Assembly (NCBI GenBank): GCA_963585895.1
Contig: OY757939.1
Location: 33,736,516 to 33,800,515, forward strand
Length of the DNA stretch: 64,000 nucleotides
Reading direction: 5' to 3'
From: Sepioteuthis lessoniana
Taxonomy: Eukaryota; Mollusca; Cephalopoda; Myopsida; Loliginidae
In this document: positions 11,350 through 21,735 of the stretch, piece by piece
Layout: each line of letters opens with the position of its first letter
How positions within the stretch are numbered: position 1 is the stretch's first letter
Notes under the pieces: generated by a model
What the model saw: the letters and a program-made list of their open reading frames with translations, nothing else
What the model was told of the DNA's origin: nothing
Databases searched by the model: none
Made by a program: the position numbers and the translations under genes

Positions 11350-11739
11350 TATATACATATGTGTGTGTGTGGGGTTTAAAATGGCATTGTATACTAGGCT
11401 CCGAAGGATATGTTGGCAAACAAGTCTTATAGAAGGAAAGCTGTGAATTCGAAATTAGGAGCTGGAGTGAAGAGACAGTCTGACACTCTGTTTAACTTCA
11501 TTCTAGTAACACTGATGTCAAGTTGTATGCCAGCATGTCGTACATTTGGACAACATCTCTGCCACGATGAGTGGAGATATGCTGCATGAGCAATTGCTAA
11601 TCTTCCGGTCTACTTTGCCTTAGCTTCAAGTTAATATAGAAGATTTTCTTCCTTAAGAAAGTCAATAAGAGTATTTGAAAGACAATTTATTAGTCAGGAC
11701 TCGTTTGTATAGAAAACAAAATCGTATTTATCCCCCCCC

Positions 11740-12010
11740 ACGAGCATGATGCGACAAAAGGTCAGTTTTTAAGCGGATTAAAGCTGGTTTAAATTCAATT
11801 TTCCTTCTCCTAGACTAGTTGTCAAATCAAAGTTAAAGAACCCTGTCTAAACTACTATTAACTCATAACTTGAGGGGGAGGAGAACAGAAGGGTTCATGC
11901 CTCTCTTTAGGGTATTAGGGCGAAGTGCTACGCAAATAACTACGTCAAGCATTTGAACTTGGCTCAATGATTCCATTTTATACGACAATACCGTTACGCT
12001 AAGCGCGCTT
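11740..12010 (-). mobile_element. SINE-A copy
   Basis: Reverse SINE-A: 'gcatgatgcgacaaaaggtc' and 'tttaagcggatt' (3' end), 'ttccttctcctagacta', 'cataacttgagggggag', 'gggttcatgcctct' and a decayed tRNA head near 11960-12005. Confidence 0.7.
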
Positions 12011-12047
12011 CTAAAATGTACTGTTGTATATCATTATTATTATTACT

Positions 12048-12438
12048 CATTAGAGTTTTTCACATCAGCGTAAGCTGACGGTCTTTCACTGGAGATTGAG
12101 TGACAGCAAGTCTCCTCAAGTCTCCAGGACTCTTCTCAGTATTCTGGCCGTTTTCAATAATGCTGTTGTTTGGATGGCCTCCACTTGGCCGCCAACTTCC
12201 AAATCTTCCAGGTCCTTTAATAATCCTTTAGTTACCGTGCTAAAAGCACCAATCACAATAGGTGTATTTGTCACCTAAATGTTCCATAGTTTTTTCAATT
12301 CTCTAGCAGGGTTGATGCACTTATCTCTCTTTTCCCATTCTTTCAGTTTTATTCTGTGGTCAGCCGGGACAGCAAGATTTTCTTTTTTTGTTGATAATTA
12401 TAAGGTCTGGTCTTCTGGCCGAGATTAGGTGATCCCTA
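12048..12438 (-). mobile_element. RLE-type LINE 3' end between two (TTA)n tracts
   Basis: Minus-strand 3' UTR plus the distal endonuclease domain, from 'cagcgtaagctgacggtc' to 'gagattaggtgatcc'. It is bounded by TTATTATTATTACT on one side and (TTA)6 on the other, so it looks inserted within a TAA-type microsatellite. Broken coding frame. Confidence 0.8.
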
Positions 12439-12461
12439 TTATTATTATTATTATTATTTTT

Positions 12462-13376
12462 ATTTATCCCGGCCAATACCAGGTTATTCTTCCAGTATAA
12501 AATACTTTCATATTCAGTTAGCATAGATATAAATTTTTGTGAGAAAGTATTGCTGGCTTGTTTGCTATCTACCTATCTCATTTTATTCTATTCATATCTA
12601 TCTATCTGTATGCACACATAAAACATTTCTACTTAAATATATATTTGAAATTATATCTTATGCTGAATATTTTATAAATGATATTTTAAAGTAAAAGTGA
12701 ACAATTTTAATGGATATTTTGAAAAAGGCTGCTCAGAAAGACAAAGTTGATGGATTAGAAAGCTGAATGGGATCTCAAAGCCGCAGATTCCCTACCACTG
12801 GTCAAAATTAACCGAAACGGCAAAGTCAAGGTCGAAGAAGAAGAAGAAAAAGAAGAGAAGAACGCGTCTCGAGGAATTGGAAACGAAAGCACCGACTTGG
12901 TCCGCCTTAGATTCGCGTGTCTTCCTAAGACGGAATTTCAGAGAAAATAATCTCCCGCTTACTTATCTAAGAAAATGGTGTCTGTTTTAATAGGTGGCTG
13001 GAATTCTAATAGTTAATGTAACATATGTCATTCGACGCATGCGCAAGTATAACATTACAGTTCTGATGTGGCAAATTCCAACATGGCTCATTCAGCAAAT
13101 GCAGACAGGAAGTACATTTCAGTAATTCTGTAATTTCAGACACTTAATAAACATTGACTGTTTTACTGGAGAATGAAGATGCTTATTTCATCTCCGTCCA
13201 AAAGATATAGAAGAGAAGAATATCTATGTCTATTCGAAGTTTTCTTAAGAAAGGATATTATATAAAATCTATCTATCTTTGTATCTAATTGAATTAATCA
13301 ATTTAGCAGAAATGTTTTAGAGAACACATTTTTTTAAAAACTTTTATATGAGATGTTTTTCTTCACACCCGAAGTT
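12462..13376. other. No recognisable gene
   Basis: AT-rich, with a GAA-rich patch (12833-12865) and short GATA-type pieces. Around 12880 'ggaaacgaaagcaccgac' resembles 34406 'ccgaaacgaaggcaccgat', a weak dispersed similarity of unknown meaning. Confidence 0.45.
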
Positions 13377-13377
13377 T

Positions 13378-13440
13378 GATTTGATTTATATAAAGGCATA
13401 TCAACCCCTCATGAGAGTCATTGAATACCAAAATTTGTAA
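13378..13440 (+). repeat. R1 edge-module fragment
   Basis: 'aaaggcatatcaacccctc' followed by 'attgaataccaaa', a decayed copy of the R1 start module. Confidence 0.45.
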
Positions 13441-13609
13441 ATGTTCGAATACAGCCATAACTATTATATTTTAAATGTTCCATTGCAATAATTTTCCAAA
13501 TTGCATTTTTTTTTATTTGACTATAATAATCATTTCTTTGCACAGTTATATGGTATAAAGTGTTCCTAAAACTATCAATCTGCCGGCGAATTTATTGCAT
13601 AAAGTATCT

Positions 13610-13613
13610 AATG

Positions 13614-13648
<35 letters not shown>
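13610..13648. repeat. (TAA)n microsatellite at the 5' edge of a LINE copy
   Basis: Twelve or so AAT/TAA triplets immediately before the truncated 5' end of a plus-strand RLE LINE. Confidence 0.9.
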
Positions 13649-13649
<1 letters not shown>

Positions 13650-14827
13650 GCAATGATGCCATTCACTTACATACTTAGGAAGTGCACGGGAGACTACATA
13701 TAAAATCACAAAAGATTAATTACTTTATGTGCATGGATACCATCAAGCTATTTGAAAATATGAAAAAGAACTGGAGATCTAAATACAAACAATAAGAATA
13801 TACATCCAGTATATAGGAATGGAATTTGACATTAAAAATGTGCCATGCGGATAATGAAAAGTGAGAGAAGGGAGACAACAGAAGAAATAGAACTTCCAAA
13901 TCCAGAAAGAATGAGAAGGTTTGAAAACTACAAGTACTTGGGAATATTGGAAGCAGACAACATCAAACAAAGATGAAAAAAAGAAGAAAAAAAGTACCTC
14001 AGAAGAACGAGAAAACTTCTCCACTGCTGAAATCTCATCAAAGGGATAAACGCCTGAGCCATCTCTCTGGTAAGGTACTCGGGACCATTATTAAAAAGAG
14101 AGCAACTCGGATAAATGGACCAAAGTGCAAGGAAATTGATGACTATTCAATGGGTCTTATACCCAAGACATGATATAGAGAGACTATAACATGTGTTATG
14201 TGTTAAGACAACAAAGAGGAAGAGGACTTGCCGACATTGTGGACCAATACAAGGACTGGAGGACTTCATAAAAAAGATCAAAGAAAGACTAATTACGACA
14301 GCCAATAACAGCATTGTCAATATACAACCAGACAGGAAAAACTACAAACACTCAAAAACAGAAATGAGAAGAAAAAAAAATCCTTGGAGATTTCAAGCTT
14401 GAAACTGATGAAATTGCACGCAAGAAAACCTGGACTGGGCTACGAAAAGAAAACCCCAAAAGAGAAACTTAATTTCTTGTAATAGCAGCACAAAACAACG
14501 CCATAAGGACTAATTATATTAAAGTGAAAAATTAATAATACTCAACAGAATTTCAAATGTTGATTATGTGGAAAAAAGATGAAACGGTTAATCACATGAT
14601 AAGCGGTTGCAGCAAACTAGCGCAAAAGCAGTATAGGACTAGATATGACTGGGTGGGAAAGGTAATCCACTGGGAATCGTGTAAGATATTGAAACTTTAC
14701 TATCCTTCTAAATGGTTTATGCACAATTCAGAATCAGTCCGAGAGAATGAGATAAAATTCTCGGTGATTTTGAGATAGAAATGGATCACATAATCACGGC
14801 CAAAATCAAGACCTCATGTTAATTAAC

Positions 14828-14903
<76 letters not shown>

Positions 14904-15260
14904 TTGCCGTCTTGTGGACTTGGCCGTTCCTTCACACAGAGTGAAAATAAAAGAAAGCGGGAAGAAAGACAAATATTTAGACCTTGCTAGAGAACTGAAA
15001 AAGCTGAGGAATATGAGGGTCAAGGTTATACTAATTGTTGCTGGCGCGCTTGGAATGGTCCCCATGAACTTGGAGAAGGGACTGGAAGAATTTGAAGTCA
15101 GTGGGCAAATCGAAAGTATCCAAATTACAACAATGTTAAGATCGGCAAGAATATTAAGAAGATACTTGGAGATCTGAGGAGACTTGCTGTCACCCAGTTT
15201 CTATTAAAAGACTATCAGCTAACGCTTGCAAGGAGTGAAATAATCTATTATATTTAATAC
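13650..15260 (+). mobile_element. RLE-type LINE, 5'-truncated and degraded
   Basis: Begins inside the reverse transcriptase with pieces equivalent to 'MIPLNHILRKC'. It continues through an RT motif C remnant (near 13720), a 'KYLGILEAD'-like region (near 13935), 'NHMISGCSKLAQK' (zinc-knuckle remnant, near 14590), the endonuclease block 'KYLDLARELKKL' (near 14975) and the 3' UTR 'gctaacgcttgcaagg'. Many frameshifts. A (GA)n expansion sits where the endonuclease's lysine-rich codons should be. Confidence 0.8.
14829..14902. repeat. (GA)n microsatellite inside a LINE endonuclease domain
   Basis: About 72 bp of AG dinucleotides replace the lysine-coding AAG/AGA run between the RPD-like and 'VDLAVP' parts of the endonuclease region, suggesting expansion from coding purine codons. 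Confidence 0.9.
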
Positions 15261-15389
15261 AAATAATTTTGGCACAGTTAAATGATTTCAAGTTTCCTTA
15301 TTCAACATTATAAATTCTTTTTAATGATGATAATCATTTGTTTGCACGCAGATAATGGGTTCATGTATTCCTATCCAATCCCAATAATT

Positions 15390-15640
15390 TAAAAACATTT
15401 ATCTGACTCGTAGATGGGAACCTAATAAATACTACCACTTCGAGTGGACTTTGTTGTAATGAAAATGAGAGGGTGACTCTACACTCGTCAGAACTCAAGA
15501 AGTTAAGCCTCACCACTAGATGCACTTTATTACTTTACCTAGACTATCCTTTTTTGGGTGGTCTTACACCTTTACAAGGATAAAGTCGGCGCATTCTAAG
15601 ACCTGTAAATAGGGCGAAGCAATGCCGAGTAGCCCTACTA
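15390..15640 (+). repeat. R1 repeat, divergent partial copy
   Basis: 'gactcgtagatgggaacc', '...cgagtggac' and 'ttaagcctcaccactaga' parallel the R1 internal block. 'gggtggtcttacacctt' parallels its far end. Confidence 0.5.
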
Positions 15641-15642
<2 letters not shown>

Positions 15643-15697
<55 letters not shown>

Positions 15698-15698
15698 G
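15643..15698. repeat. (AT)n(GT)n microsatellite
   Basis: AT dinucleotides switching to GT. Confidence 0.95.
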
Positions 15699-15982
15699 GG
15701 CAATGAAAGAGGAGGGTATTAAGACAGAGAGAAATAGAGTATAGAGTTAGAGAAAGTTTGAGAATGTGTATTTACATATGTACGTGTTTATTGTTTAACT
15801 TGAAATATAAAGTATCTTGTATGCGTAAAAATATACCCCAATTTGAACTTTGTATCGACTATTCAAATCCAAACTGTTCCTTTCCGACCTCAAACAATTC
15901 TTCCATCTTCCCAACCATCCATATTTTAGCGTCTTTCATTCATCTCTCTTCGCACCTTGGTTCTCGGCATATAATCTGATAA

Positions 15983-16547
15983 ATGATTTACGATCACAGA
16001 CCCCGTATCAAAACGAGGCCAATGATTGATGCCCGACTATTCGATGTCTGCATTCGGCAACTGCATAACGAGAAGCGAGATTTACGCAGTGTGAAAAGCA
16101 TTCTTTCAATTCAGTTGGAGTCTAACACAGCTTCAGTTAGCAAGAGGTCGCGATACGGATTTTTGCTCACGTCTTTATATTGTAGGCGAACACCTCAAGC
16201 CAGAACACGTTTTTTCCCTATTCAGTTTGTACATTTGCTCGACCCAGAACAAGCAGTCCCCACATACCTGGACTCTAGAAATGCCATTCTTTACTAGAGG
16301 CGAGGAAGCAGGAAATCAGCAGCTTCCTAACGCACTTTCCATGCCTTTGATTGGTTCCAGAAAGAGTATCCGGATGTTCCCGGAAGTGTTGAAAAGGAGA
16401 GCTTGATAGCGCGCCGAGCTTAGTACAAGGACTCAAAGGTTCTCAGAGCCGCTGTATTTCCACTGATCAAACGATACAGACTTTTGAGAGAGATCGAGAA
16501 ATTGGACGCCATTGAGAAAGCCAACAAAACAAGAAACATTCTATGAA
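15983..16547 (+). pseudogene. Unidentified decayed coding frame
   Basis: One reading frame stays protein-like for about 187 codons with only three stops (after codon 104, about ten codons later, and near 16428). It ends 'EKANKTRNIL*'. The last third, with 'FDWFQKEYPDVPGSVEKES' and 'LIKRYRLLREIEKLDAIEK', is charged, amphipathic and unlike the hydrophobic chance frames nearby. Base composition is richer in GC than the surroundings. I do not recognise the family. It could be an intronless remnant of a host gene or part of an unlisted mobile element. Confidence 0.4.
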
Positions 16548-16932
16548 TGAATACGAATAAATTTATGAAAGCATTACTTTAAATTAGAAACAGCCAGCAC
16601 CTTCCGTTATTTGATCACTGATGGAGAGTTCATGTCGTCTGCTGCCTTCAATGTCAACCGAATGCCGTCCTTTCACTTTCCCGCGCCCCCCGGTTATTTT
16701 TGCAGAATAATCGTAACTGCAAAATGACAATGTACTTGTGAATTAGAATTTTGAATGAAATGTGTAAATCTACAAGTGCAAAATGCTGCTCCATGTCTCT
16801 GCACATGAATGAAGGCTTTAATGTGTAGGATGGTGCAAATTGCGCAATATTTATAACACCAAAGATATGTACCCTTTGAGCACACATTCTCATGTTGAGT
16901 TGAGGATTCTCTTTGTCTGTCTTCCTCTTCGC

Positions 16933-16935
<3 letters not shown>

Positions 16936-16990
<55 letters not shown>
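16936..16990. repeat. (GA)n microsatellite
   Basis: About 55 bp of pure GA. Confidence 0.95.
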
Positions 16991-16991
<1 letters not shown>

Positions 16992-17087
16992 GTAAGAATA
17001 TCTTTATCATTGTTGTTTCGGTCATTACGTTTCTAATCTTTTACAAGTGCTTTACAGTAATCGGTGAAAATAGTCAGTTGTGTCTTT

Positions 17088-17425
17088 TTGGTTGATTGAT
17101 TGAATTTAATGGCATGTAAACCTGTCTTGGGTGATTTTATGCGTAGAGCTTAGAGAATTGTGTCCATTGTACGTTCACATTTACATTTTTTTTATTGTTG
17201 CTCCCTCTTAAGAGTTGTTTGCATATAGTCCAATCTAATTAGAATATTTTTCAAACAGATCCATTTGATCCATAGATAGAACCTTAACAGGTACTTCCAC
17301 TACGGGTCAGAGTGGACCTAGGAGTAATGGTAATTAGTTGACATCCCACAACCCCTAGATCTCAAAAACTGGAGCCTCAACACCTTCTGAAGGGATTACG
17401 TAGTCCCACCGATTGGGTGATGTCT
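17088..17425 (+). repeat. R1 repeat, partial copy
   Basis: Start module ('aatggcatgtaaacc', 'ttttatgcgtagagc'), then 'catttgatccatagataga', 'gggtcagagtggacc', 'taggagtaatggtaat' and 'tggagcctcaacaccttc'. It stops near the assembly gap. Confidence 0.6.
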
Positions 17426-17485
17426 TTTGGATAAAAAACATTTCGTTATCTGTTCAGTTCGAATAATTTTCAATTTGTTACTGCA

Positions 17486-17685
17486 NNNNNNNNNNNNNNN
17501 NNNNNNNNNNNNNNNNNNNNNNNNNNNNNNNNNNNNNNNNNNNNNNNNNNNNNNNNNNNNNNNNNNNNNNNNNNNNNNNNNNNNNNNNNNNNNNNNNNNN
17601 NNNNNNNNNNNNNNNNNNNNNNNNNNNNNNNNNNNNNNNNNNNNNNNNNNNNNNNNNNNNNNNNNNNNNNNNNNNNNNNNNNNNN
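17486..17685. other. Assembly gap (200 N)
   Basis: Exactly 200 Ns. The true size is unknown. It truncates whatever element carries the hammerhead-like motif just downstream. Confidence 0.99.
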
Positions 17686-17750
17686 CGTAAATATATAAAG
17701 ATGCAAAATGATAAGGTTTTTAGAGGCTGCTTTTATTTGTAGAAATAATT

Positions 17751-17791
17751 GCCAACGTAAGCCGTTTCGTTGTTTATACCCTCATCAGGGC
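17751..17791 (-). ncRNA. Hammerhead-ribozyme-like motif, partly decayed
   Basis: On the minus strand: GCC, then CUGAUGA, 13 nt, GAAA, 'CGGCUUACGUU', GGC. This gives the two conserved core boxes, a 3-bp helix I (GCC/GGC) and a 3-bp helix III (ACG/CGU) with cleavage expected after GUU. Helix II is poor: only the first pair is good, although its 3' strand ends in CAAC as in the SINE-D copies. Total length is 41 nt, the same as the SINE-D ribozymes. No tRNA head is seen upstream. A Penelope-like element or retrozyme origin is possible. Confidence 0.5.
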
Positions 17792-17920
17792 GTGTAGGTC
17801 ATCAAATGAAACGAAAAAGAGAAAGTTTTAAAACATTCTACTTCCACCGGAAGCGTTCTGTCTCCAATTTGTGTGATGTGATTTGTGTTCACAAATTCAT
17901 TTAAATAAAATCTATATCAC

Positions 17921-17921
<1 letters not shown>

Positions 17922-17960
<39 letters not shown>
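17922..17960. repeat. (ATCT)n microsatellite
   Basis: Nine ATCT units. Confidence 0.95.
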
Positions 17961-17961
<1 letters not shown>

Positions 17962-18179
17962 AAAAGAATCTATATATTAAAAAGATTATCTATATGTTTA
18001 AAAAATTCATCCATATACATTCTTATATATATATAGAAATACATTCATATACATACATATACTTACACATACATACAGACAGGCTCGTACTTATACGAAT
18101 GTATTTTAACAATACCCTTACAATGCAAGTCTGCCGTAATGCTAGACATTCTTTGTCTAAATTTCTGAGATGAAGCTTG

Positions 18180-18300
18180 ATGATTTTTATCATTGGGAGT
18201 TTTTGGATTATTGTCTTCATCTTTATTGTTATTTCCCAAATGTTTCAGCCGATATGTCCTCCAGCCTTCTTCAGGTGTTTGTCGAACTTGGGAAAAAAAT
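18180..18300 (-). repeat. Left arm of an inverted repeat with a CTGAAGA...GAAAC motif
   Basis: Reverse complement reads 'agttcgacaaacacctgaag', then 'aaggctggaggacatatc', then 'ggctgaaaca'. It pairs with the plus-strand copy at about 18590-18700. 'CCTGAAGAAGG...CCGAAAC' recalls termini of Penelope-like elements, but the hammerhead geometry is imperfect. Confidence 0.55.
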
Positions 18301-18429
18301 CTGAATATGAACACAAGTAAAAAAATCATTCATAATAGTAGTAATCCTAGTCAAGTAAGAACATTAAGTTTATAAGTCCTAAAAATTTACTCTGAACTGT
18401 TTAGTAGGGCACATATATAATAGGCGTTG

Positions 18430-18715
18430 GTTCCCTAAGCTTCTAAGGAGACAATCATCTCGAGGTTGCTGGTTCAATCTTGACTGCAGGCTAGTAACAA
18501 TATCGGAATACTTAACACTTGTACCTTTTTATGGCTAACAGAATCAGAACAGGTGACCCCGTGGATTCAATAAAGGACATAGTTCGAAGTTTCGTGAAGG
18601 ATCCCGAGTTCGACAAAAACCTGAAGAAGGCCGGAGGACATATCGGTCGAAACGTTAAGGAAATAGCAATAAAGAAGACAATAGTTTGAAAACCTTTCAT
18701 GATAAAAATAGACAT
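18430..18715 (+). mobile_element. Putative tRNA-headed retroelement fragment
   Basis: The head contains a box-B-like 'gctggttcaatcttg'. The body contains 'cctgaagaaggccggagg' and 'catatcggtcgaaacgttaa', with a 5-bp hairpin (GGCCG/CGGTC) between the CTGAAGA and GAAAC boxes. A weak third copy lies near 20240-20375. The family is not known to me. Confidence 0.45.
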
Positions 18716-18984
18716 TCTTTGCCTGATTTGCTATTGAATACTAAGTTTGTGGGGTCTGTGACGCGCTAAATGTAATTTTTTAATCGTCCAAATTCTTGAT
18801 ACAAAATGCTACATAGAATTCTTCATTTAGATTAAATAGAAGCATCGATATCATCATGGACTGACGTTATAATGGAAACCCAACAGGTTGACGAGTAGTC
18901 TAGTTGTGCCAATAGATGAATTATCTTGAATACTGAAAATGTTACTTGGTAGTACCCAGAATCTTTTTTGTTCCGGAGAGCGTT

Positions 18985-19150
18985 CCCGTGGCGCAGTGGC
19001 TCATGTAGCATTTAGCTAGCGAGTTTGAACTCCAGTTACGCTATTACGTTCCCTTTCGGACTAATACCCTTAGAAAATACATGAGCCCCTTATTCCCTCA
19101 GCTATGTGCTAAATTATACCGCTAATGTTTTTTTTACTTTGGCATTAAAT
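18985..19150 (+). mobile_element. SINE-A variant with short tail
   Basis: The head 'ttcccgtggcgcagtggctc' and box-B-like 'gcgagtttgaactcc' are followed by 'gttccctttcggactaatac' and 'ccctcagctatgtgc'. The usual SINE-A 3' half is missing; the R1-type edge module begins at its end. Confidence 0.65.
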
Positions 19151-19442
19151 AGGTTTGGTTTCTTTAATGGCATATCAACATTTGTAGGTTATTTAATGCC
19201 AAAGCCATTCTCCTTGAAGAACAGTAGTGGTACTATTTAACCCATAGCTGGGAGGATAAGCGGGTTCATACCTTTCCCAAGGGTATTTGCCCTAAAGTGA
19301 ACGTAATAGCGCGACTGGAGTACGAACTCGCATACTACGATTCCGCAGTCCATCGCTTTAACCATTACACCACGAGGACACCCTGGCATTAAATAACCCA
19401 CGAAGCTTTTTATACCATTAAACAATGAAACCAAACTTTTTT
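19148..19442. repeat. Fold-back unit: inverted edge modules around a minus-strand SINE-A
   Basis: The left end 'ggtttggtttctttaatggc' and the right end, reverse complement 'gtttggtttcattgttta', form arms of about 50 bp ending in 'ttatttaatgcca'. Between them lies a SINE-A variant in reverse. It has box-B-like 'ggagtacgaactcgc' and box-A-like 'aaccattacaccacgagg'. The right arm may be a second insertion of the module rather than a true terminal repeat. Confidence 0.6.
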
Positions 19443-19449
19443 TGTTCCG

Positions 19450-20424
19450 ATTTTAATTTTACTATCATGAAATGGAATAATTGTGATGCTCAGTACGGGG
19501 CTGTATCATTGATTTTTTTTGTTTTCTTCTAAGAGTTTGTTTGACATGCGTCAAATATCTGTATCAGAAGTGCAGTCTCTCTTGATTACTGAAACAACTT
19601 GTTAATAATGTGAGCAGATTGTCACCCGCTTGCACACTTTGTGATCGAGGCGGAGAGTCACCTGTTGCCGGAATTTTCGGTAAAATCAAGAGGAAGATAC
19701 AGATGGTATAAAAAGACTCTGATTTTTTTTTTTTAATCTCACATAGAAAAACGAGACATACGAATATCATCAATATAATTCCTTACTGAATAAATATCAA
19801 AGAATTTAAAGTAAACATTACTCAGAGAATCGGATTATTAATGATTTAACAAAGAAATAGAAGTGAAAACCAGGAAGATAGAAATTGTCAGAGGTCTGGA
19901 ATTAATGGGAATTTATGTTAGAATGGTTCACTTTGCTGGGCTTCAACTAAAAATCTTTTAGATTAGAGGCATATCAACATAAATGAAATTCTATCTTTTT
20001 TGAGAGAAATAAAATTATACCCCCCAAAATATAAACGTAAACCTGATGAATACCAAACAAAGTAACCCTGTAACGCAATTTCTGACGCTGCTAACATATC
20101 TTCAAAACTACCACCAACAAAAATGTTATTATAAACGTACAATATATCTTATTCCCTAAAGTCTATGCATAAAATAACCCCTAGCGGTTTGACAGGCCAT
20201 TAAAATCCATTAAACGAAACAAAATATAATCTCTTTTTTTTAATAAAAGATCTTTTCTTCCGGAGAGTACATTAAAAAAATGCTGGAGAATATATCGGCC
20301 GAGACATTGTAGATTAAAAAAAGCAATCGAAGAAATCAGTTCGGCCGTCTGAAAGATTGTACGGAGAATATGTCTTTTCAAATCTATAAAAAGCCTTTTG
20401 CGTTTTGTGTTTTTGAAGGTGTGG
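19450..20424. other. No recognisable gene; minor repeat traces
   Basis: AT-rich. There is an edge-module trace near 20170-20220 ('aaaataacccctagcgg', 'gccattaaaatcc') and a copy of the CTGAAGA...GAAAC-type sequence near 20255-20330 ('tgctggagaatatatcggcc'). Hydrophobic short frames look like chance. Confidence 0.45.
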
Positions 20425-20600
20425 GTAATTTGCTGGTTATCGTCTTAGAAAATGGACAAGACGAAGCATGTTCGATTCCTGGACAAAGCCGGGTGCATTT
20501 CACCTTAGAAAAGACACGCATTCATTTTTTTATCTTCGCTCTCTGCTAGCTATGGATAAATTATAGGGCCGACAGGGCTTTTTTGCTTTGGCAGAGCGAC
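20425..20600 (+). mobile_element. SINE-A, 3'-truncated copy
   Basis: 'ggttatcgtcttagaaaatg' (box A region), 'catgttcgattcctgg' (box B), 'gcatttcaccttagaaaag' and 'ctagctatggataaattata'. It ends before the SINE-A 3' domain. Confidence 0.65.
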
Positions 20601-20616
20601 TGAATGTGAGGATTGG

Positions 20617-21177
20617 TGGTTTGCTTGGCTGGTTTGTTTTATGGCATATCAACCCTTTTTGGGTCATTTAACGCCGAATTAAATTTTAACAATTCAGTTT
20701 AGTATAAGAATAGTTTTTGTTTACCAGCAGTTAAATGTCAAAACAGTTCTAGTTCAAACAGTTCAGTGAAGCATGTACGCAGTTTCAATATCAAAAACAG
20801 TTCTTTTCAAACAATCCAGTTTAGCATTAGTACACAATTTCAATGACAAAAAGAGTTTTACTACAAAAAATTACGTTTTGCATAAGTACACAGTTTAGTT
20901 CTATTTAAAAACAGTTCTATTTCAAACAATTCAGTTTAGCATAAGTTTAGTTCTATTTGACCCATAGATAGAATCCTATTAGGTGATACCACTCTGGGCC
21001 AGAGTGGACTTAGGAGTGATGGCAATAAAGGGGTACTCCGCATTCCTCAAAGCTCCAGTATTACTGGAACCTCACCCTCAGATTGTTTAGTGTCATATCC
21101 AGGACACTCATTGGTGAGGTCTTAACCCTCTGCAGAGATGCAATCGGTGTATTCTACAGCTCCAGTCGACGGAGCAA
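20617..21177 (+). repeat. R1 repeat with internal subrepeats
   Basis: Start module ('gttttatggcatatcaaccc'). Then come about five degenerate units containing 'caattcagtttagcataag' and 'acacagttt'. The conserved domain follows ('gacccatagatagaatcc', 'gggccagagtggac', 'ggggtactccgcattcc', 'gattgtttagtgtcatatcc'), ending 'tattctacagctccagtcga'. Non-coding. It has no tRNA-like promoter that I can see. Confidence 0.75.
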
Positions 21178-21420
21178 TGAACTTGAGGAAGGAAAAATAT
21201 TTAAAATTTTTACTAACACGTCAGCGTATCAGATTAACTTGCTGCTGTTCACAGACTTGAAAATTTTGCACAGCAGTTTGTGTAGACTTGACTGGCAACC
21301 AGGGTAGGAGAATATTTCTATAATTCAGAACTAATTGCTATAGGACTGGCAAGCCGACAGAAAATAAATGTTTCCCTTAAGAAATAAAAAGATACGGAAG
21401 AAAATGCAGGTAGAAGCTGT

Positions 21421-21668
21421 TTGAAAGATAGAGTATGTGTGAGAGATAGTGCGAGAGGGAAAGGAGAAAAGAAGAGAAAGAGTAGAGAGAGGGAGTGGGA
21501 AAGAGATAAGAGGGCGGAAAAGAGGGATCAAGAAAATCAAAGAGAAGTAGAAGGAAAGAGGGGAAAAGCAAAAGATGAAAAGAGAGAAAGAGAGCTAGAA
21601 GAAAGAGAGGGAGATAGGACGAAGAAAGAGATGAAAGAGAGAAAGATAAAGAGAGAGATATATAGTGG

Positions 21669-21706
<38 letters not shown>

Positions 21707-21735
21707 TAGAGAAAGAGAAAGAGAGAGTGTAAAGA
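21421..21735. repeat. Purine-rich (GAGA/GAAA) tract
   Basis: Over 300 bp of almost pure purine on the plus strand, giving charged K/E/R frames on one strand and S/L/F frames on the other. Those frames are artefacts of composition. Confidence 0.85.

Noticed and set aside
17427-17706. Open frames across 17486-17685
   Set aside because: They consist mostly of the 200-N gap.
18430-18510. tRNA gene candidate
   Set aside because: It has a box-B-like word but no acceptable acceptor stem or cloverleaf. It looks like a retroelement head, as do the heads of SINE-A, SINE-B and SINE-D.
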